From positions 11,607,001 through 11,671,000 of the forward strand of contig NC_087192.1 of assembly GCF_035594125.1 (NCBI RefSeq): 64,000 nt of DNA, in the 5' to 3' direction. This stretch comes from Scylla paramamosain. Lineage: Eukaryota > Arthropoda > Malacostraca > Decapoda > Portunidae. The position numbers and the translations under genes are program-made. Of this stretch, positions 1 through 12,085 are shown piece after piece (positions within the stretch are counted from its first letter, which is position 1; each line of letters starts with the position of its first letter). The notes beneath the pieces were generated by a model that was not told the origin of the DNA, did no database searches, and worked only from the letters and a program-made list of their open reading frames with translations.

Positions 1-1205
1 ACGGATTCTTCTATTGTGCCCATATAAAAATTGTCAAAAAAGCACTCCATGGCATCTCCGTCTATCTGGCTATACATGTTGCCGCGGGGGCAGGTAAAGG
101 GGGTTTCTTTTGTGCAGAGTTCCAATAAGATGGTTTTCAGGGATGTCGAGGTCTGTGTTTTTCTTTCTGTAGATGCGGTCTAGGATGTATTTAGTTGTCT
201 TGTCAATGGGCACGTTGGTGAATAAGCTTTCTACGTCCAGTGAGGCCATGATGTGGTCGTTGGTGGGAGATGTTTTCAGGAGTTCCAAAAAATCATTGGA
301 TGAGGTAAGTGTGTAGCTGGAGGGATCATGTCTGGAGGGATGTCAGGATCATGTTGAGCTTCTTGGCAATGCCGTACGTAGCAGTAAGTATTTGGAGATT
401 ATGGGGCGAAGAGGATTTCCTTGTTTATGATATGAGTCTTGACTGTTCCGTATGTGTATCGTGGTGAGAGCTCACCAGTAAGTGTAGGGAATTTTGTGTT
501 TTTTTAAACCATGTTGATGGCTTTGACGGTATTGTTGATTTTCCTCTTAATTTCATCTGTAGGATTGCGCTTGATCTTGGAAAACTTGGAGGTGTCCGGA
601 AGGATGTTGTCTATCTTTTTGTAGATATTCTTCTTTCTTGATCAGGACGTAAGCGGCTGTTTTGTCAGCCTTTCTTATAATGATATCGTCTCTTGACCGG
701 AGTTCCTTGGCTGTTTCAGTGTTCTTTTTTCATTATGTTGCTTTTATATGATCCTCTTTGTTTTGCAGCTTCTTTTATCAGTGCTGTTTGTAGTTCGCTG
801 GTGGTTTCCACTTTGCCAGCTTTCTCAGGGTTGTAGATATCGTCAAGTAAAACTTCAAGCTCCAGTCTTTTACGATTTTTCTGGGGTCGTGACAGTGCCA
901 GTTCAGGCCGAGGTTGAGTACTTCCACTTGGTGGTGTGACAGCGTGAGGTGTGGGACAAGGTTAATTGATCCTTTAATTGGTTTGGGCAGTTTGATGTTT
1001 TCGCAATTCATTTTTGATAGTTTACTAATGTTTTTTGCCTCTACTCCTTTCCGGTGTTTGGTAGTTAGTCGTTGTAGTTTGGCGTTGATAGTTGTTTTGG
1101 TGTTAGGAGTATCGTTTTCGTTCCATCTTCTTTGTAGGTCGTAGATTTTTTTTTTTTTTTTTTCCAGAATTTATGGCGTGCTTTTTTTTTTTTTTTTTTT
1201 TTCCT
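1..1205 (-). mobile_element. Penelope-like retroelement, 5' and central part, runs off the window edge
   Basis: Read on the minus strand, this block encodes pieces of a Penelope-like element. Near 840-1010 is a segment with VEVLNLGLNWH, which resembles the N-terminal part of these proteins. Near 440-480 is a YGTVKTH segment followed by NPLRPI-type residues in another frame, and then the reverse transcriptase block ASLDVESLFTNVP at 70-288. Frameshifts and stops separate the pieces. Poly-T runs near 1148-1163 and 1182-1202 interrupt the lysine-rich N-terminal region. The rest of the polymerase and any GIY-YIG domain would lie beyond position 1 and cannot be seen. The order of motifs makes me fairly sure of the family, but the upper boundary is approximate. 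Confidence 0.8.
70..288 (-). pseudogene. Penelope-like reverse transcriptase fragment
   Basis: This open fragment of about 72 residues contains ASLDVESLFTNVPIDKT, the block that holds the first catalytic aspartate of Penelope-like reverse transcriptases. Upstream residues (MELLKTSPTNDHIM) also fit the family. The frame breaks downstream, where family members continue into the VDGVAMGSPL-type block; residues resembling that block can be seen in other frames between 1 and 70. The enzyme would copy element RNA into DNA at chromosome breaks or ends. As it stands it is a broken copy. Identification rests on the motif and not on a search. Confidence 0.8.
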
Positions 1206-1351
1206 TTTGTATCTGCCTCTCTACAAGTTTACTCCGGAACTTGTGAGTGATATCTGAAGATGATTGAAGCTGCAAATGAAGAACAGAACAACCACTAAGA
1301 AAACTTTTATAAGATCATGTCCTCTACAAACACACCTGCAAAACTGAAGAC

Positions 1352-1439
<88 letters not shown>

Positions 1440-1447
1440 CATATATA
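1352..1447. repeat. (TG)n-(TA)n microsatellite
   Basis: A short TG run of about nine units passes directly into about 33 TA units. The array ends at the 3' end of LINE-A copy 1, which starts immediately downstream on the minus strand. Confidence 0.97.
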
Positions 1448-2357
1448 TAAGAGGAACACCGGCCAAGGCCAGCAAAAATAAATAAATTAGAAAAAAAAAT
1501 GAAATGCCGGTCTCCGAATAGGATCCAAAACGGTAGTCAAAATTTGAAGAATAAGTGTCTTGAAACCTCCCTCTTGAAGGAGTTCAGGTCATAGGGAGGT
1601 GGAAATACAGAAGCAGCCAAGTAGTTCCTGAGTTTACCAGGGAAAGGGATGAATGACTGAGAATACTAGCTCTTGCATTAGAAAAGTTGACAAAATAGGA
1701 GTGAGAGAAAGAAGAAAGTCTTGTGCAGCGAAGCCGTGGGAGGAGGGGAAGCACGCAGTTAGCAAGATCAAAAGAGCAGTTAGCATGAAAATAGCGGGAG
1801 AAGATAGCAAGAGATGCAACATTGCAGCGATGAGAAAAAGGCTGAAAACAGTCAGTTAGATGAGAAAAGTTGATGAGACGAAAAGCATTTGATTCCACCG
1901 TCTAGATGAGTGGTGTGATTAGAACGTCCCCTCCCCAGACATGTGAAGCATAGTCCATTCATAAACAGATAAGGCCCCTGTAGAGAGTTAGCAGCTGGAG
2001 GGGTGAGAGAAACTGGCGGAGACATCTCAGAACACCAAACTTCATAGGAGCTGTTTTAGCTAGAGGTGAGAAGTGAAGTTTCCAGTTTAGATTATAAGAA
2101 AAGGACAGACCAAGGAGAGGGGATAGTTGTCTGGAAGGTTGTGTCGAACTGATAGATGGAGGAATTGAGCTTTTGAGGCATTGAACAATACCGAGTTTAC
2201 TCTGCGCCAATCAGAAATTTTAGAGAGATCAGAAGTCTGGCATTCTGTGGCTTCCCTGTGTGAACTGTTTACTTCCTGAAGGGTTGGACGTCTGTAAAAA
2301 AAGACGTGGAAAAGTGCAAGGTGGTATCATCAGCGTAGGAGTGGATAGGGCAAGAAA
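1448..2357 (-). mobile_element. LINE-A copy 1, 5'-truncated
   Basis: On the minus strand this is the 3' third of the commonest retrotransposon in the window. It covers the end of the reverse transcriptase ORF (residues such as ESNAFRLINFSHLTDC and FYRYF-like blocks) and the 3' UTR. The 3' end carries the family signature on the plus strand (AGGAACACCGGCCAAGG, then AAACGGTAGTCAAAATTTGA). The coding part is split by frameshifts. Alignment by eye to the other copies stops near 2357, just before the candidate LTR of the Gypsy element. The 3' end touches a (TA)n array. Confidence 0.85.
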
Positions 2358-2388
2358 AATGCCAAAACATTACTTCCCCTGACTGTAG

Positions 2389-2919
2389 TGTGGGACAGCC
2401 CCACGATTGTGTTGCTTGATATGGGAATGATTACGAATATGGCGGTTAGTAGTATTTTCAAAACAACAGATACTACAAATACAAGAACAAGCAGCCCACA
2501 AACAAAAGGGAAGGATCAAATGAATGCTCCGACACGCCCAAAACCCAGTCTTGTCTCCGGGGAGTCGGCACACTAACGCCGGACGCAGAGCAGGGATAAG
2601 CAGGGAGGGGTTCGTCACCCCCAGAGTCAGACTTAGTTCTGCAGAGGTGTCTGCTTCTCTGGACCCGGCCTGTCTTTAGAAGCTGTGGTTTTCCAAGAAG
2701 TCGTAGATGGTGTTGCTTGGCAGAAATATAATATTCTATGAACGTGGGTGGATTTTGTTTGCTGTCTGTGACGGTGAAAGCTCATAAAGTATTACTATCC
2801 TTATTTGTGTTTGTCACTAGTCGTAGGTCTACCGCCTAAAACGTGCGCAGCGATTATTTCACAGATGTTTCGAGTTGTGTGACAGTTGAAATATTCCCTT
2901 ACCTATAGGAGGTGAAACA
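2389..2919 (+). repeat. Candidate 5' LTR of G1
   Basis: The segment begins TGTGGGACAGCCCCAC and ends GGTGAAACA, giving TG...CA termini, and lies just before the primer-site-like TGGCGACC. From about 2630 onward it is similar to the inverted copy at 11650-11930. No second LTR is present for comparison, so the left edge is provisional. Confidence 0.45.
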
Positions 2920-2922
2920 GTT

Positions 2923-2930
2923 TGGCGACC
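2923..2930 (+). other. Possible primer binding site of G1 (TGGCGACC)
   Basis: TGGCGACC follows the candidate LTR end after three bases. The same octamer in the same setting (AAACAG, two bases, TGGCGACC) recurs in copy G2 at 11642-11649 and copy G3 at 32343-32350. TGG is expected opposite a tRNA CCA end. Only eight bases are conserved, so the tRNA is not assigned. Confidence 0.4.
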
Positions 2931-3293
2931 TTATTTTGTTTAATTTACTATAGGAGACCAGATGAGCCCTGTAAAAGTGATTGCAACCCCGCAGTACGCC
3001 ACAGGTAGACTAGAGAAGCCGCCCCGAAGTAGTGGCGGCCGTCAGGGGCTTGAACCTGGAGTTGCGACCGTCTGTTTAAAGGATGCAAGAGATCAGAAGG
3101 ACCTTGTAAACCGTAATTGGGTCCCGCACTAAGTTACGTAGGTGGTAACTTAGTGAAGCTCGCCGAGTGAAAGGCAGCTGTGAGAGAGGCTTCAAACAAC
3201 TTCAAACAGATTGCTGGAAGCTTTGTAGCCATGTCGGAAAGACAGCTTGTTATTCGTTTCGTTGTCCTTTGTGTGCCTGCACTCAGCTTATGC

Positions 3294-4420
3294 CATGGAG
3301 GGAAAGGCTGGTAGGTGTGGATCATGCCCCAGGTCTCCTGCCTCAGCTGGAAGTGGCACTGTAGATTTCACAGTTTGGTGTGAGGGCACATAGCTAGTCC
3401 CATAGATAGTGCCCAAGGACGTGTCAGCTTTGCCCACAATATTGGTGGATTTTCAGAGACAGAAGGTGTGTTTGAGGAGATGAGGTTTAAGTATGAGATG
3501 AGAAGAATGGAGATGGAAAAGGCTAGGGAAATGAGGTTTAAATTGGAAGCTGAAGCCATAGCAAGGAGGTTAAAGGCTGAATAGACTGGAGTAGCCAAGA
3601 GGCTTGAGGCGGAAAAGAAGGCTGGGATGTATAAAAAAAAAAATGAAGATACTTGAGGCTGAGAGAAAGAAGGAAGTGGCTGAAAAGAACAGAATATTTG
3701 AATTGGAGAATAAAAGTTAATTCACATCATGGATTAAGGAGAGGCGAATGAGTGAAGAAAAATACAATAGAAAGCTAGATGGTGAGAAATATGAAGTTGA
3801 TACTCGAATTTCATGAGAAAAAGGTGACAGTGGTTTAGGAGATTTCAGAAGGCAACCGAATTTGATTGGCCACAGGAGAGATGGGTTAGCCTAGTGGCTA
3901 ATATGCTGGAGGACAAGGCTTTAGAAGTCTATGACAGTATGTCAGTGGAGGATTTAGTTGTGTTCTGAAGAGTTTAAGCTATTCTGAGAGTTTATGAGCT
4001 ACAGTCCGAGGCTTACAGGCCACAGTTCCGAGAAGGGAAAAAACGCCTAGTGATTCGTATTTTGATTGTGCTCGCTACCTCGAGGAGGTATTTAAAAAGT
4101 GGATAGCTAGCGAGCGTGTAACCTCCTTCGATGAGCTAAAGGAGCTCATGCTGATGGGGTAGTGTTTTTAATGTGGCCGAAAAGAAGTTGGTGCCGCTGC
4201 TCCGGAAGAAAAAGTTTAAAAGCCTAAAGGAGGAAGTTACTTGGGCTGATGACCACGTGTTGACGCATCGGCCTGTGCCACATTGGCTTGCTGGGACGTC
4301 TGGAGGAAACGATGACAGTATGTTTGGAGGTGCCGCAGGCTCCGGTTTGTCAGGAAGTCCACGGTATAATAGTGGCTTCGGAAATAAGTCTGGGCGAGTA
4401 AGCTTAGCAACAAGTCTCTA
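3294..4420 (+). pseudogene. gag of Gmr1-like Gypsy element, copy G1
   Basis: Gag would form the particle that packages element RNA. An ATG at 3294 starts MEGKAG, matching MEGRTG in copy G3. A lysine/glutamate-rich coiled coil follows (repeats of the kind AEKKA..YKK..MKILEAERK at 3550-3700). Then comes a SCAN-like capsid segment at 3820-4160, with FDWPQERW-type and ARYLEEVFKKWIASE residues in shifting frames. A 4173-4421 open stretch holds AEKKLVPLLRKKKFKSLKEE and WADDHVLTHRP. Several stops and frameshifts break the gene. The vertebrate SCAN domain is thought to derive from gag of Gmr1-like elements, and the spacing here fits that. A poly-A run near 3642 marks one frameshift. Confidence 0.7.
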
Positions 4421-5106
4421 GCCAGGCCTCAACGGAGACAGACTGGGAGTATGCAGCACAGACTTCCCAGATACAGCACCGCAAGCCTATGCGTCATTAT
4501 TGTAATAATGTTGAGCATTTTACATTTAACTCCCACGTTAGAGATAGCCACGGCTTCCACGACCACCCAGAGGCCTGTGGCTTCCATTGTCTCATGACCG
4601 GGAACAGAATAGTGGTGAGGTCCGGCTTGTGTTTGGCTGTGAGGGTGGAAAGGCAGGGAGTACTGCCCCCTCGTTTGTTAATACCTCACAGTCTGCTTTG
4701 GACAGGTGTCTTCCATGTTTGTGCCACAGCACTGTTTAAATTGCTGGAGTTGAGTATCCTGTTACAGAATAGAGAGACACAGCCGCACATCAGTCGCTGT
4801 GCCGGAATGTTACTGGGAAGCGAGATGCCTCCGACAAGCTTGTGTGGTGCCGGGAAACTGGAGCCGTGGATAGCTTCCATACGGCGGAGATGAGGCTTGT
4901 ATGTGCACTAGTTACCGCTGAGACGCAGGTGGCACTAGCAGAGGATCTGCCAGTATTGGATATAGACTAGGGAATGACCTCACAGGTGAGAGGGTTTGAG
5001 TGCAATCCTCGTCCGCGGACCACGTCCCAGGTGAGGAGGCTGGTGATGTTCTTGACCGTGTTTCTGTATCACTCGCCCTGAAGCGAGGCAAGCACCACGA
5101 CATCGG
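4421..5106 (+). pseudogene. Zinc knuckle and protease region of Gmr1-like element, copy G1
   Basis: The residues HYCNNVEHF at 4490-4530 are the core of a CCHC knuckle whose first and last cysteines are lost (Arg and Ser). Copy G2 keeps CHYCNNVGH at the same place. Further on, the frame starting near 4773 reads RDTAAHQSLCRNVTGK, then VALAEDLPVLDID and a stop. This resembles the aspartic protease of Gmr1-like pol, where DTG would be expected and DTA is seen. The C-terminal GNDL-type block is in another frame. The protease would process the polyprotein. The open frame 4489-4893 is correct only for the knuckle part. Confidence 0.5.
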
Positions 5107-5132
5107 GTGCTCGTGGTTTCTGTGTCTTATGT

Positions 5133-7028
<1,896 letters not shown>

Positions 7029-8280
7029 AGATAGTTTATTTGATCGCTTGTCTCACCCTGTGGAGCCTCTCGGAGGTGGCACTCAGGCGGAGTTGTCATC
7101 TGGAGTGGAGACTGTGGGTGCTGTTACTCAGTCCGCGCCCCAGTCTGTTGTGTATGATGTGTCAGGGGTCACTGTCGAGGGCGGGGAGGCTCCTAACTCT
7201 GCTGGGTAGGCAAGAATTTTCTCCCATTCAGAGTGTACCGGAGGCGTGGAGATGGCTAAGACCAGACATGGTGGATGTTTAATGACGTAGTGAGCCACCT
7301 GTGTTGAGAGCTGCTGCTACAGCTCTTAGGGTTACCCAAGAAGGGTACTGTCCCTCAGGGACGTGTTGGCCTACTCCATGCCAAGGCAGGAGTGGATGAT
7401 GAGGTAGCAGAGGATCGGGCAGTGTTTGCCGAGAGTAGCCATACTCGTCTAACCGGCGGAGAGAGGAGGGCAAAGGTTTGAAGCTCCAGTTTATTGTGCC
7501 ATCCGCAGTTAAGCGCAGTAAGGAGGCACGGGTGCTAGTAGCACGTAGCGGCTTGGTGTTTGGCCGTTTTGTAGTCAGGATGACTCGGGAGCGTTTGACG
7601 CGGTTTTGGTGGCCGGATGTAGCCACATTAGTGTAACTGCGGTAGTCAGGTTGGCAAGCCTAAGTACGTCTTGTCTGGGGCCCCTCTCCCCTGTGTTATG
7701 TCATGTCGAGTGTTGTGAGTAATGTTGCTAGCCTGATTCCTCCTTCCAATGCGAGTGATGATGTAGTTGACACGAGCGTTACGGCGCAGCGTCGACAGGC
7801 AGCGCTGAGTGAGGCTCCCGCTCGGGAAGTACCTTCGGTGTTATTGGGGGCTTCGTTTGGCCAAGTTGCTGTTGATTGTTAGATGCTGGGCCACATTTGT
7901 TAAGTGTAACCGCGGTAGTCAGGTTGGCAAGCCTAAGTACCTTTTGTCTGGGGCCCCTCTCCCCCGTGTTATCTCATGTCGAGTGTTATTAGTAATGTTG
8001 CTAGCCTGATTCCTCCTAATGTGAGTGATGATGTACTTGGCGCGAGCGTTACAACACAGCGTCGACAGGCAGCGCTAAGTGAGGCTGCCGCTCAGGAAGT
8101 ACCCTCAGTGTCACTGAGAGCTTAGTTTGGCCAATTTGCTGTTGATTGTCAGGTGGTAGGCCCGAGTAGTGTACTATGTGATGATGGTTGCCGTCCTGGA
8201 ATCAACAAGGAATTGGGTTCGTTGAGAATTGATTGCACACGGAGCAGATGCTGGGACTAGCGCAGCTGGCCTAGAGGCAC
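7029..8280 (+). mobile_element. Gmr1-like Gypsy fragment G5 (protease-integrase spacer and integrase zinc-binding part)
   Basis: The first part encodes FDRLSHPVEPLGGG and SGVTVEGGEAPNSAG, which match the minus-strand open frame of copy G2 (FDGLSHPGEPLGGG, LGVTVKGGEAP) and the start of the pol piece at 53.1 kb. Later, RMTRERLTRFWWPDVA and ATFVKCNRGSQVGKPKY resemble the zinc-binding N-terminus of Gypsy integrases (a CNRC-type motif with one Cys changed to Gly). Stops and frameshifts are frequent. A 283-bp tandem duplication lies at 7631-8164. The right edge, where similarity fades, is uncertain. Confidence 0.6.
7631..8164. repeat. Two-copy tandem duplication, about 283 bp unit
   Basis: Unit 1 starts at 7631 and unit 2 at 7914, both with GTGTAAC(T/C)GCGGTAGTCAGG, and both run through GTCTGGGGCCCCTCTCCC and CAGCGTCGACAGGCAGCGCT to GTTGATTGT. 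The units differ by scattered substitutions and one short indel, so the duplication is not recent. It duplicates part of the integrase zinc-binding region. Confidence 0.93.
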
Positions 8281-8715
8281 ATTGGTTGTGAAGGTTGCTT
8301 TAGTTATCAATTTCTTGGTGAGGTAGTGAGAAAATGCTTTCCAAAGACAGCACCAATGACATGGACTTAAAAATTCAAAACTAATCCAAACTATTTTACA
8401 GTACCATGATGATCTTTGCAAATCCTTCAACAGTATGAACAATAATCCCATGATGTGGGATCTAGATACTTTAGTGAGAAGCAATGGGTTTTATGAGTGG
8501 CTAACTCAACATACTGTTTTCTGATGGTTTAAATGGTTAGTAATTAAATTTTCATTAAAACCTGCTCCCTTATCAATGTCTTACAAACTAAAATGATAGA
8601 TATTATGTCGAATCAGTATCTAGGACTCTCCAACAATACTGACTAATCTTTTGATGACATTTTAGTACATAAAGATCACAAGTTGCCTACCCTAAGTAAT
8701 TACTCATGGCATTTG

Positions 8716-8718
<3 letters not shown>
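8281..8718. other. Unassigned segment
   Basis: No family recognised. The sequence is A/T-rich, has no long open frame with recognisable motifs, and ends in a (TA)n array. Confidence 0.5.

Positions 8719-8808
<90 letters not shown>
8719..8808. repeat. (TA)n microsatellite, about 45 units
   Basis: Pure TA array between the unassigned segment and the truncated end of Gypsy copy G2. Confidence 0.97.
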
Positions 8809-8811
<3 letters not shown>

Positions 8812-8959
8812 ATAAGTAACTTAGTGCAGGGCCCAATTATTGATTATAAGATCCTTCTGGTCTCTTGTACCCTTTAAACAGATGGTTACAACTCCACGTT
8901 CAACCCCCTGATGGCCGCCACTCTCTAAGCAAAAGTAAAAGGAGCCTTCTGGTCGCTCT

Positions 8960-9517
8960 TCATGAAACAAAATAATACTTCTGGGGTGTGACACAAGCTT
9001 GTTTCTCAATCTCAGGCATAGCAATACTATCACAATTCACTTCCCTTGCCGATCGCTCGATGATACAGGTATCGCCCCAACGAGCTGACGACTGTTCCAT
9101 TCCGGGAGCCTCCCCGCCCTTGACAGTGACCCCTAACACATAATACGCAACAGACTGGGGCGCGGACTGAGTAGCAGCGCCCACAGCCTCCACTTCAGAT
9201 GACAACTCCGCCTGAGCGCCACCTCCAAGAGGCTCCCCAGGGTGAGACAAGCCATCAAATAAAATATCTAAACCCATCACTCCAGCCTCATCCTCGGCAA
9301 CAGTCCCATCATAGTTATGTGCCTTCTGCCGATGTTCTGCAGTTGTGCAGTCAGCCCCAGCACACTGACTCAAAGACGAGTCCAGATCTGATTCGCCCAA
9401 ACCCATGTCATTAGGGAGAAAGGCCTTTTCGCACTCTACCCCCACTAAGGCATCATTACGAACTCTGCACTCCTCTTGTGGTGTCTTTGCCTTATTGCAG
9501 TCGACCCCATGAGTCAC
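8960..9517 (-). pseudogene. Gmr1-like pol spacer region between protease and integrase
   Basis: A 185-codon open frame with no recognised fold. It is acidic and includes GLDILFDGLSHPGEPLGGG and LGVTVKGGEAP. The matching stretch in fragment G5 (7029 onward) and in G4 (about 53050-53180) lies before integrase, so this is the poorly conserved spacer after the protease. The last 40 or so residues run across the junction with leader-like sequence and are probably spurious. The frame is open here but broken in the other two copies. Confidence 0.5.
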
Positions 9518-9547
9518 AGAAACCGCGGGTACCCGACGCCGTGGTGC

Positions 9548-9870
9548 TCACCCCGCTTTAGGGCGAGTGATAACAGAAACACGGTCAATGACATCACCAG
9601 CCTCCACACCTGGGACGGGAACCTTGGATGAGGACTGCACCCAAATCCTCCCACCTGTAAGGTCATTCCCTAAGGAAACTATACCCAACACTGGCAGATC
9701 CTCTGCTAGTGCCACCTGCGCCTCTGCGCACATATAAATATAAACCTCATCTCTGCCCTAGGGAAGCTATCCATGACTCTATTTTCCCGGCACCACACGA
9801 GCTTGTTGGAGGCAACTCACCTCCCAGTAACATTCCGACACAGCGACTGCTGTGAGGCTGTCTTTCTATT
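9548..9870 (-). pseudogene. Aspartic protease C-terminal part, Gypsy copy G2
   Basis: The minus-strand reading VALAEDLPVLGIVSLGNDL followed by a proline-rich tail and VITRPKAG resembles the end of Gmr1-like proteases, in which a LGNDLAGG-like block and a VTR motif precede the spacer. Upstream in a shifted frame, SQQSLCRNVTGR corresponds to RDTAAHQSLCRNVTGK of copy G1. The active-site codon for Gly of DTG reads GCC (Ala) in both copies, if the alignment is right. Frameshifts near 9860 and 9740 separate the parts. Confidence 0.5.
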
Positions 9871-10144
9871 CTGTAACAGGATACTCAATTCCAGCAATTT
9901 AAACATTGCTATGGCACAAATATGGAAGACACCTGTCCAAAGCAGACCTCACAGTGGACGGTGAGGTATCAACAAACGAGGGGACAGTACTCCCTGCCTT
10001 TCCACCCTCACAATCAAACGCCAGCCGGACCTCATCACTATTCTGGTCCCAGTCATGAGACAATGGAAGCCACAGGCCTCTGGGTGGTCGTGGAAGCCGT
10101 GCCTGTCACTAACGTAGGACAGTTAAATTTAGTGCCCAACATTA

Positions 10145-11272
10145 TTACAATAATGACACATAGGCTGGGGTGCTGTATATGGGAAATCTGTGCTGCGTAC
10201 TCCCAGCCTGTCTCCGTTGAGGCCTGGCTAGAGACTTGTTGCTAAGCTTACTCGCCCAGACTTATTTCCGAAGCCACTACTGTACCGTGGACTTCCTAAC
10301 AAACCGGAGCCTGCGGCACCTCCAGACATAATGTCATCGTTTCCTCCAGACGTCCCACCAATCCAACGTGACATAGGCCGATGCGTCAACACGTGGTCAT
10401 CAGCCCAAGTAGCTTCCTCCTTTAGGCTTTTAAACTTTTTTCTTCCGGAGCAACGGCACCAGCTCCTTTTCGGCCACATTAACAAGGTACCCAATTAGCA
10501 CAATCAGGATACGAATCACTAAGCTTTTTTTTTTTTTTTTCCACTCTTTTGGAACTGTGGCACGTAAACCTCGAGCCGTAGCACATAGGCTCTCAGAATA
10601 GGTCTTCATAATCAACTAAATCCTCCACTGACATATTGTCATAAACTTCTAAGGCCTTGCCCTTCAACATATTAGCCACTAGGCCAACCCATCTCTCCTA
10701 TGGCCAATCAAATTTGGTTGCCTTCTCAAATCTAAAACATTCTGGACCCTTTTTTCTCATGAAACTCAAGTATCAACTTCAAACTTCTCACCATCTGGCT
10801 TTCTACTGTATTTTCCTTCACTCGATCGTTTCTCCTTAATTCATGAGGTGAATTAACTTCTATTGTTCAATTCAAATATTCTGTTCTTTTCAGCCACTTC
10901 CTTCTCTCTCTCTCTCAACTTCAAGTATCTTCATTTCTTTCTTATACATCCTAGCCTCCTTCTCTGCCTCAAGCCTCTTAGCTACTCCGATCTCCTCAGC
11001 CTTTAACCTCCTTGCTTCGGCTTCAGCTTCCAACTTAAATCTTCTCATTTCACTAGCCTCTTCCACCTCTATTCTTTTCATCTCAAAGTTAAACCTCATC
11101 TCCTCAGACACACCTTCTTTCTGTGAAAATCCACCAATACTGTGGGCAGTGCTGACACGTCCTTGGGCACTATCTATGGGACTATCTTTGTGTCCTCACA
11201 CCAAACTGTGAAATATTTCCGGCAGAGGCAGGAGACCTGGGGCATGATCCTGCTACCAGCCTTTCCCTCCAT
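10145..11272 (-). pseudogene. gag of Gmr1-like Gypsy element, copy G2
   Basis: The minus-strand ATG at 11272 begins the gag frame. An open stretch at 11111-10890 reads as a strongly charged coiled coil (EEMRFNFEMKRIEVEEASE, then ARRLKAEE and KKEMKILEVERE). Capsid-like residues follow in broken frames, and 10494-10228 contains FKSLKEEATWADDHVLTHRP and SGFGNKSGRVSLATSL, shared with copy G1. The knuckle CHYCNNVGH at about 10180-10147 is followed by a stop caused by a one-base change of frame, after which NC-P residues complete the CCHC pattern. The gene cannot make a full protein. A run of T at 10527-10540 marks another frameshift. Confidence 0.7.
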
Positions 11273-11641
11273 GGCGTAAGCTGAGTGCAAGCACATAAAG
11301 GACAACGAAACGAATAACAAGCAACTGTTTCCCACACCTGGCTACGAAACTTCAAGCAATCCTTGTGAAGTTGCCAATTTCTGTTACAACCACAAATCCT
11401 GCCCCTCTCACAGTTGCCTTTAACTTGGCGAGCTTCCCTAAGTTACCACGTTCATATGGGACCCAATTATGGTTTACAAGGTCCTTCTGATCTCTTGCAC
11501 CCTTTAAACAGACGATCACAACTCTGGTTGAACCCCCTTGACGGTCGCCACTACTTCAGGGTGGCTTCTCTATTCTATCTACGGCGTAGTGTGGGATTGT
11601 AATAACTTTTACAGGTCTCATGTATTAAGTTAAACAAATGA

Positions 11642-11649
11642 GGTCGCCA
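11642..11649 (-). other. Possible primer binding site of G2
   Basis: GGTCGCCA on the plus strand is TGGCGACC on the minus strand, next to the conserved CCTATAGGAGGTGAAACAG LTR end, as in copy G1. Confidence 0.4.
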
Positions 11650-11942
11650 AACTGTTTCACCTCCTATAGGTAAGGGAATATTCCAACTGCCACAGAACTC
11701 CAAACATCTGTGAAAGAAGCGCTACACATGTTCTAGGCGGCATAGCTATGACAAGTGACAAACACAAATAAGGATTGTAATATTCTATGACACAGCAAAC
11801 AAAATCCACCCATGTTCATAGAATATTATATATCTTCTGCCAAGTAACACCATCTATGACTTCTTGGAAAACAAACTATAGCCACTAAGAACCGGCCAGT
11901 TCCAGAAAAGCAGACACAACTGTAGAGCTAAGATATGATATG

Positions 11943-11943
<1 letters not shown>

Positions 11944-12022
<79 letters not shown>
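11944..12022. repeat. (TA)n microsatellite, about 40 units
   Basis: Pure TA array at the junction between the LTR of copy G2 and LINE-A fragments. Confidence 0.97.
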
Positions 12023-12025
<3 letters not shown>

Positions 12026-12085
12026 GAAAACAGTCAGTTAGAGGAGTCAAGATAATGAGACAAAATACTTTTGATTCAACAGTGA
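12023..12085 (-). mobile_element. Short LINE-A fragment
   Basis: CTGAAAACAGTCAGTTAGAG and the following AGACAAAATACTTTTGATTC match the minus-strand copies (for example 1842-1893). Only about 60 bp remain, adjoining an older plus-strand relic. Confidence 0.7.

Larger units (their letters stand above)
2389..5122 (+). mobile_element. Gmr1-like Gypsy retrotransposon, copy G1 (LTR, leader, gag, protease; pol missing)
   Basis: A candidate LTR, a primer-site-like TGGCGACC, a leader of about 360 bp, a broken gag with a charged coiled coil and SCAN-like capsid region, a zinc knuckle and a protease fragment follow in the usual 5' to 3' order. The same series, inverted, makes up copy G2 at 8819-11943, which supports the boundaries. 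Gag similarity to copy G3 at 32 kb confirms one family. The element breaks off at about 5122 next to a (TA)n array, so integrase, reverse transcriptase and the 3' LTR are absent here. Calling it Gmr1-like relies on the SCAN-like gag and on the integrase-first pol of copy G4. Confidence 0.75.
8819..11943 (-). mobile_element. Gmr1-like Gypsy retrotransposon, copy G2 (LTR part, leader, gag, protease, spacer)
   Basis: Read downward from 11943, this shows a partial LTR, TGGCGACC at 11649-11642, the leader, gag (start about 11272), an intact CCHC start (CHYCNNVGH), protease end (VALAEDLPVLGIVSLGNDL at 9548-9733) and the spacer ORF 9517-8960. A second leader-like piece follows at 8950-8819, similar to 3030-3130, so two copies have recombined or a rearrangement has joined them. 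Copy G1 has the same series in the opposite orientation about 6 kb away, which makes the pair a large imperfect inverted repeat. Truncated at both ends by (TA)n arrays. Confidence 0.75.

Noticed and set aside
4489..4893. A 134-codon protein as an independent gene
   Set aside because: Only the zinc-knuckle start matches Gypsy gag; the rest is out of frame with the protease.
7279..7626. Minus-strand 115-codon frame
   Set aside because: It is the antisense of a Gypsy pol fragment with no motif of its own.
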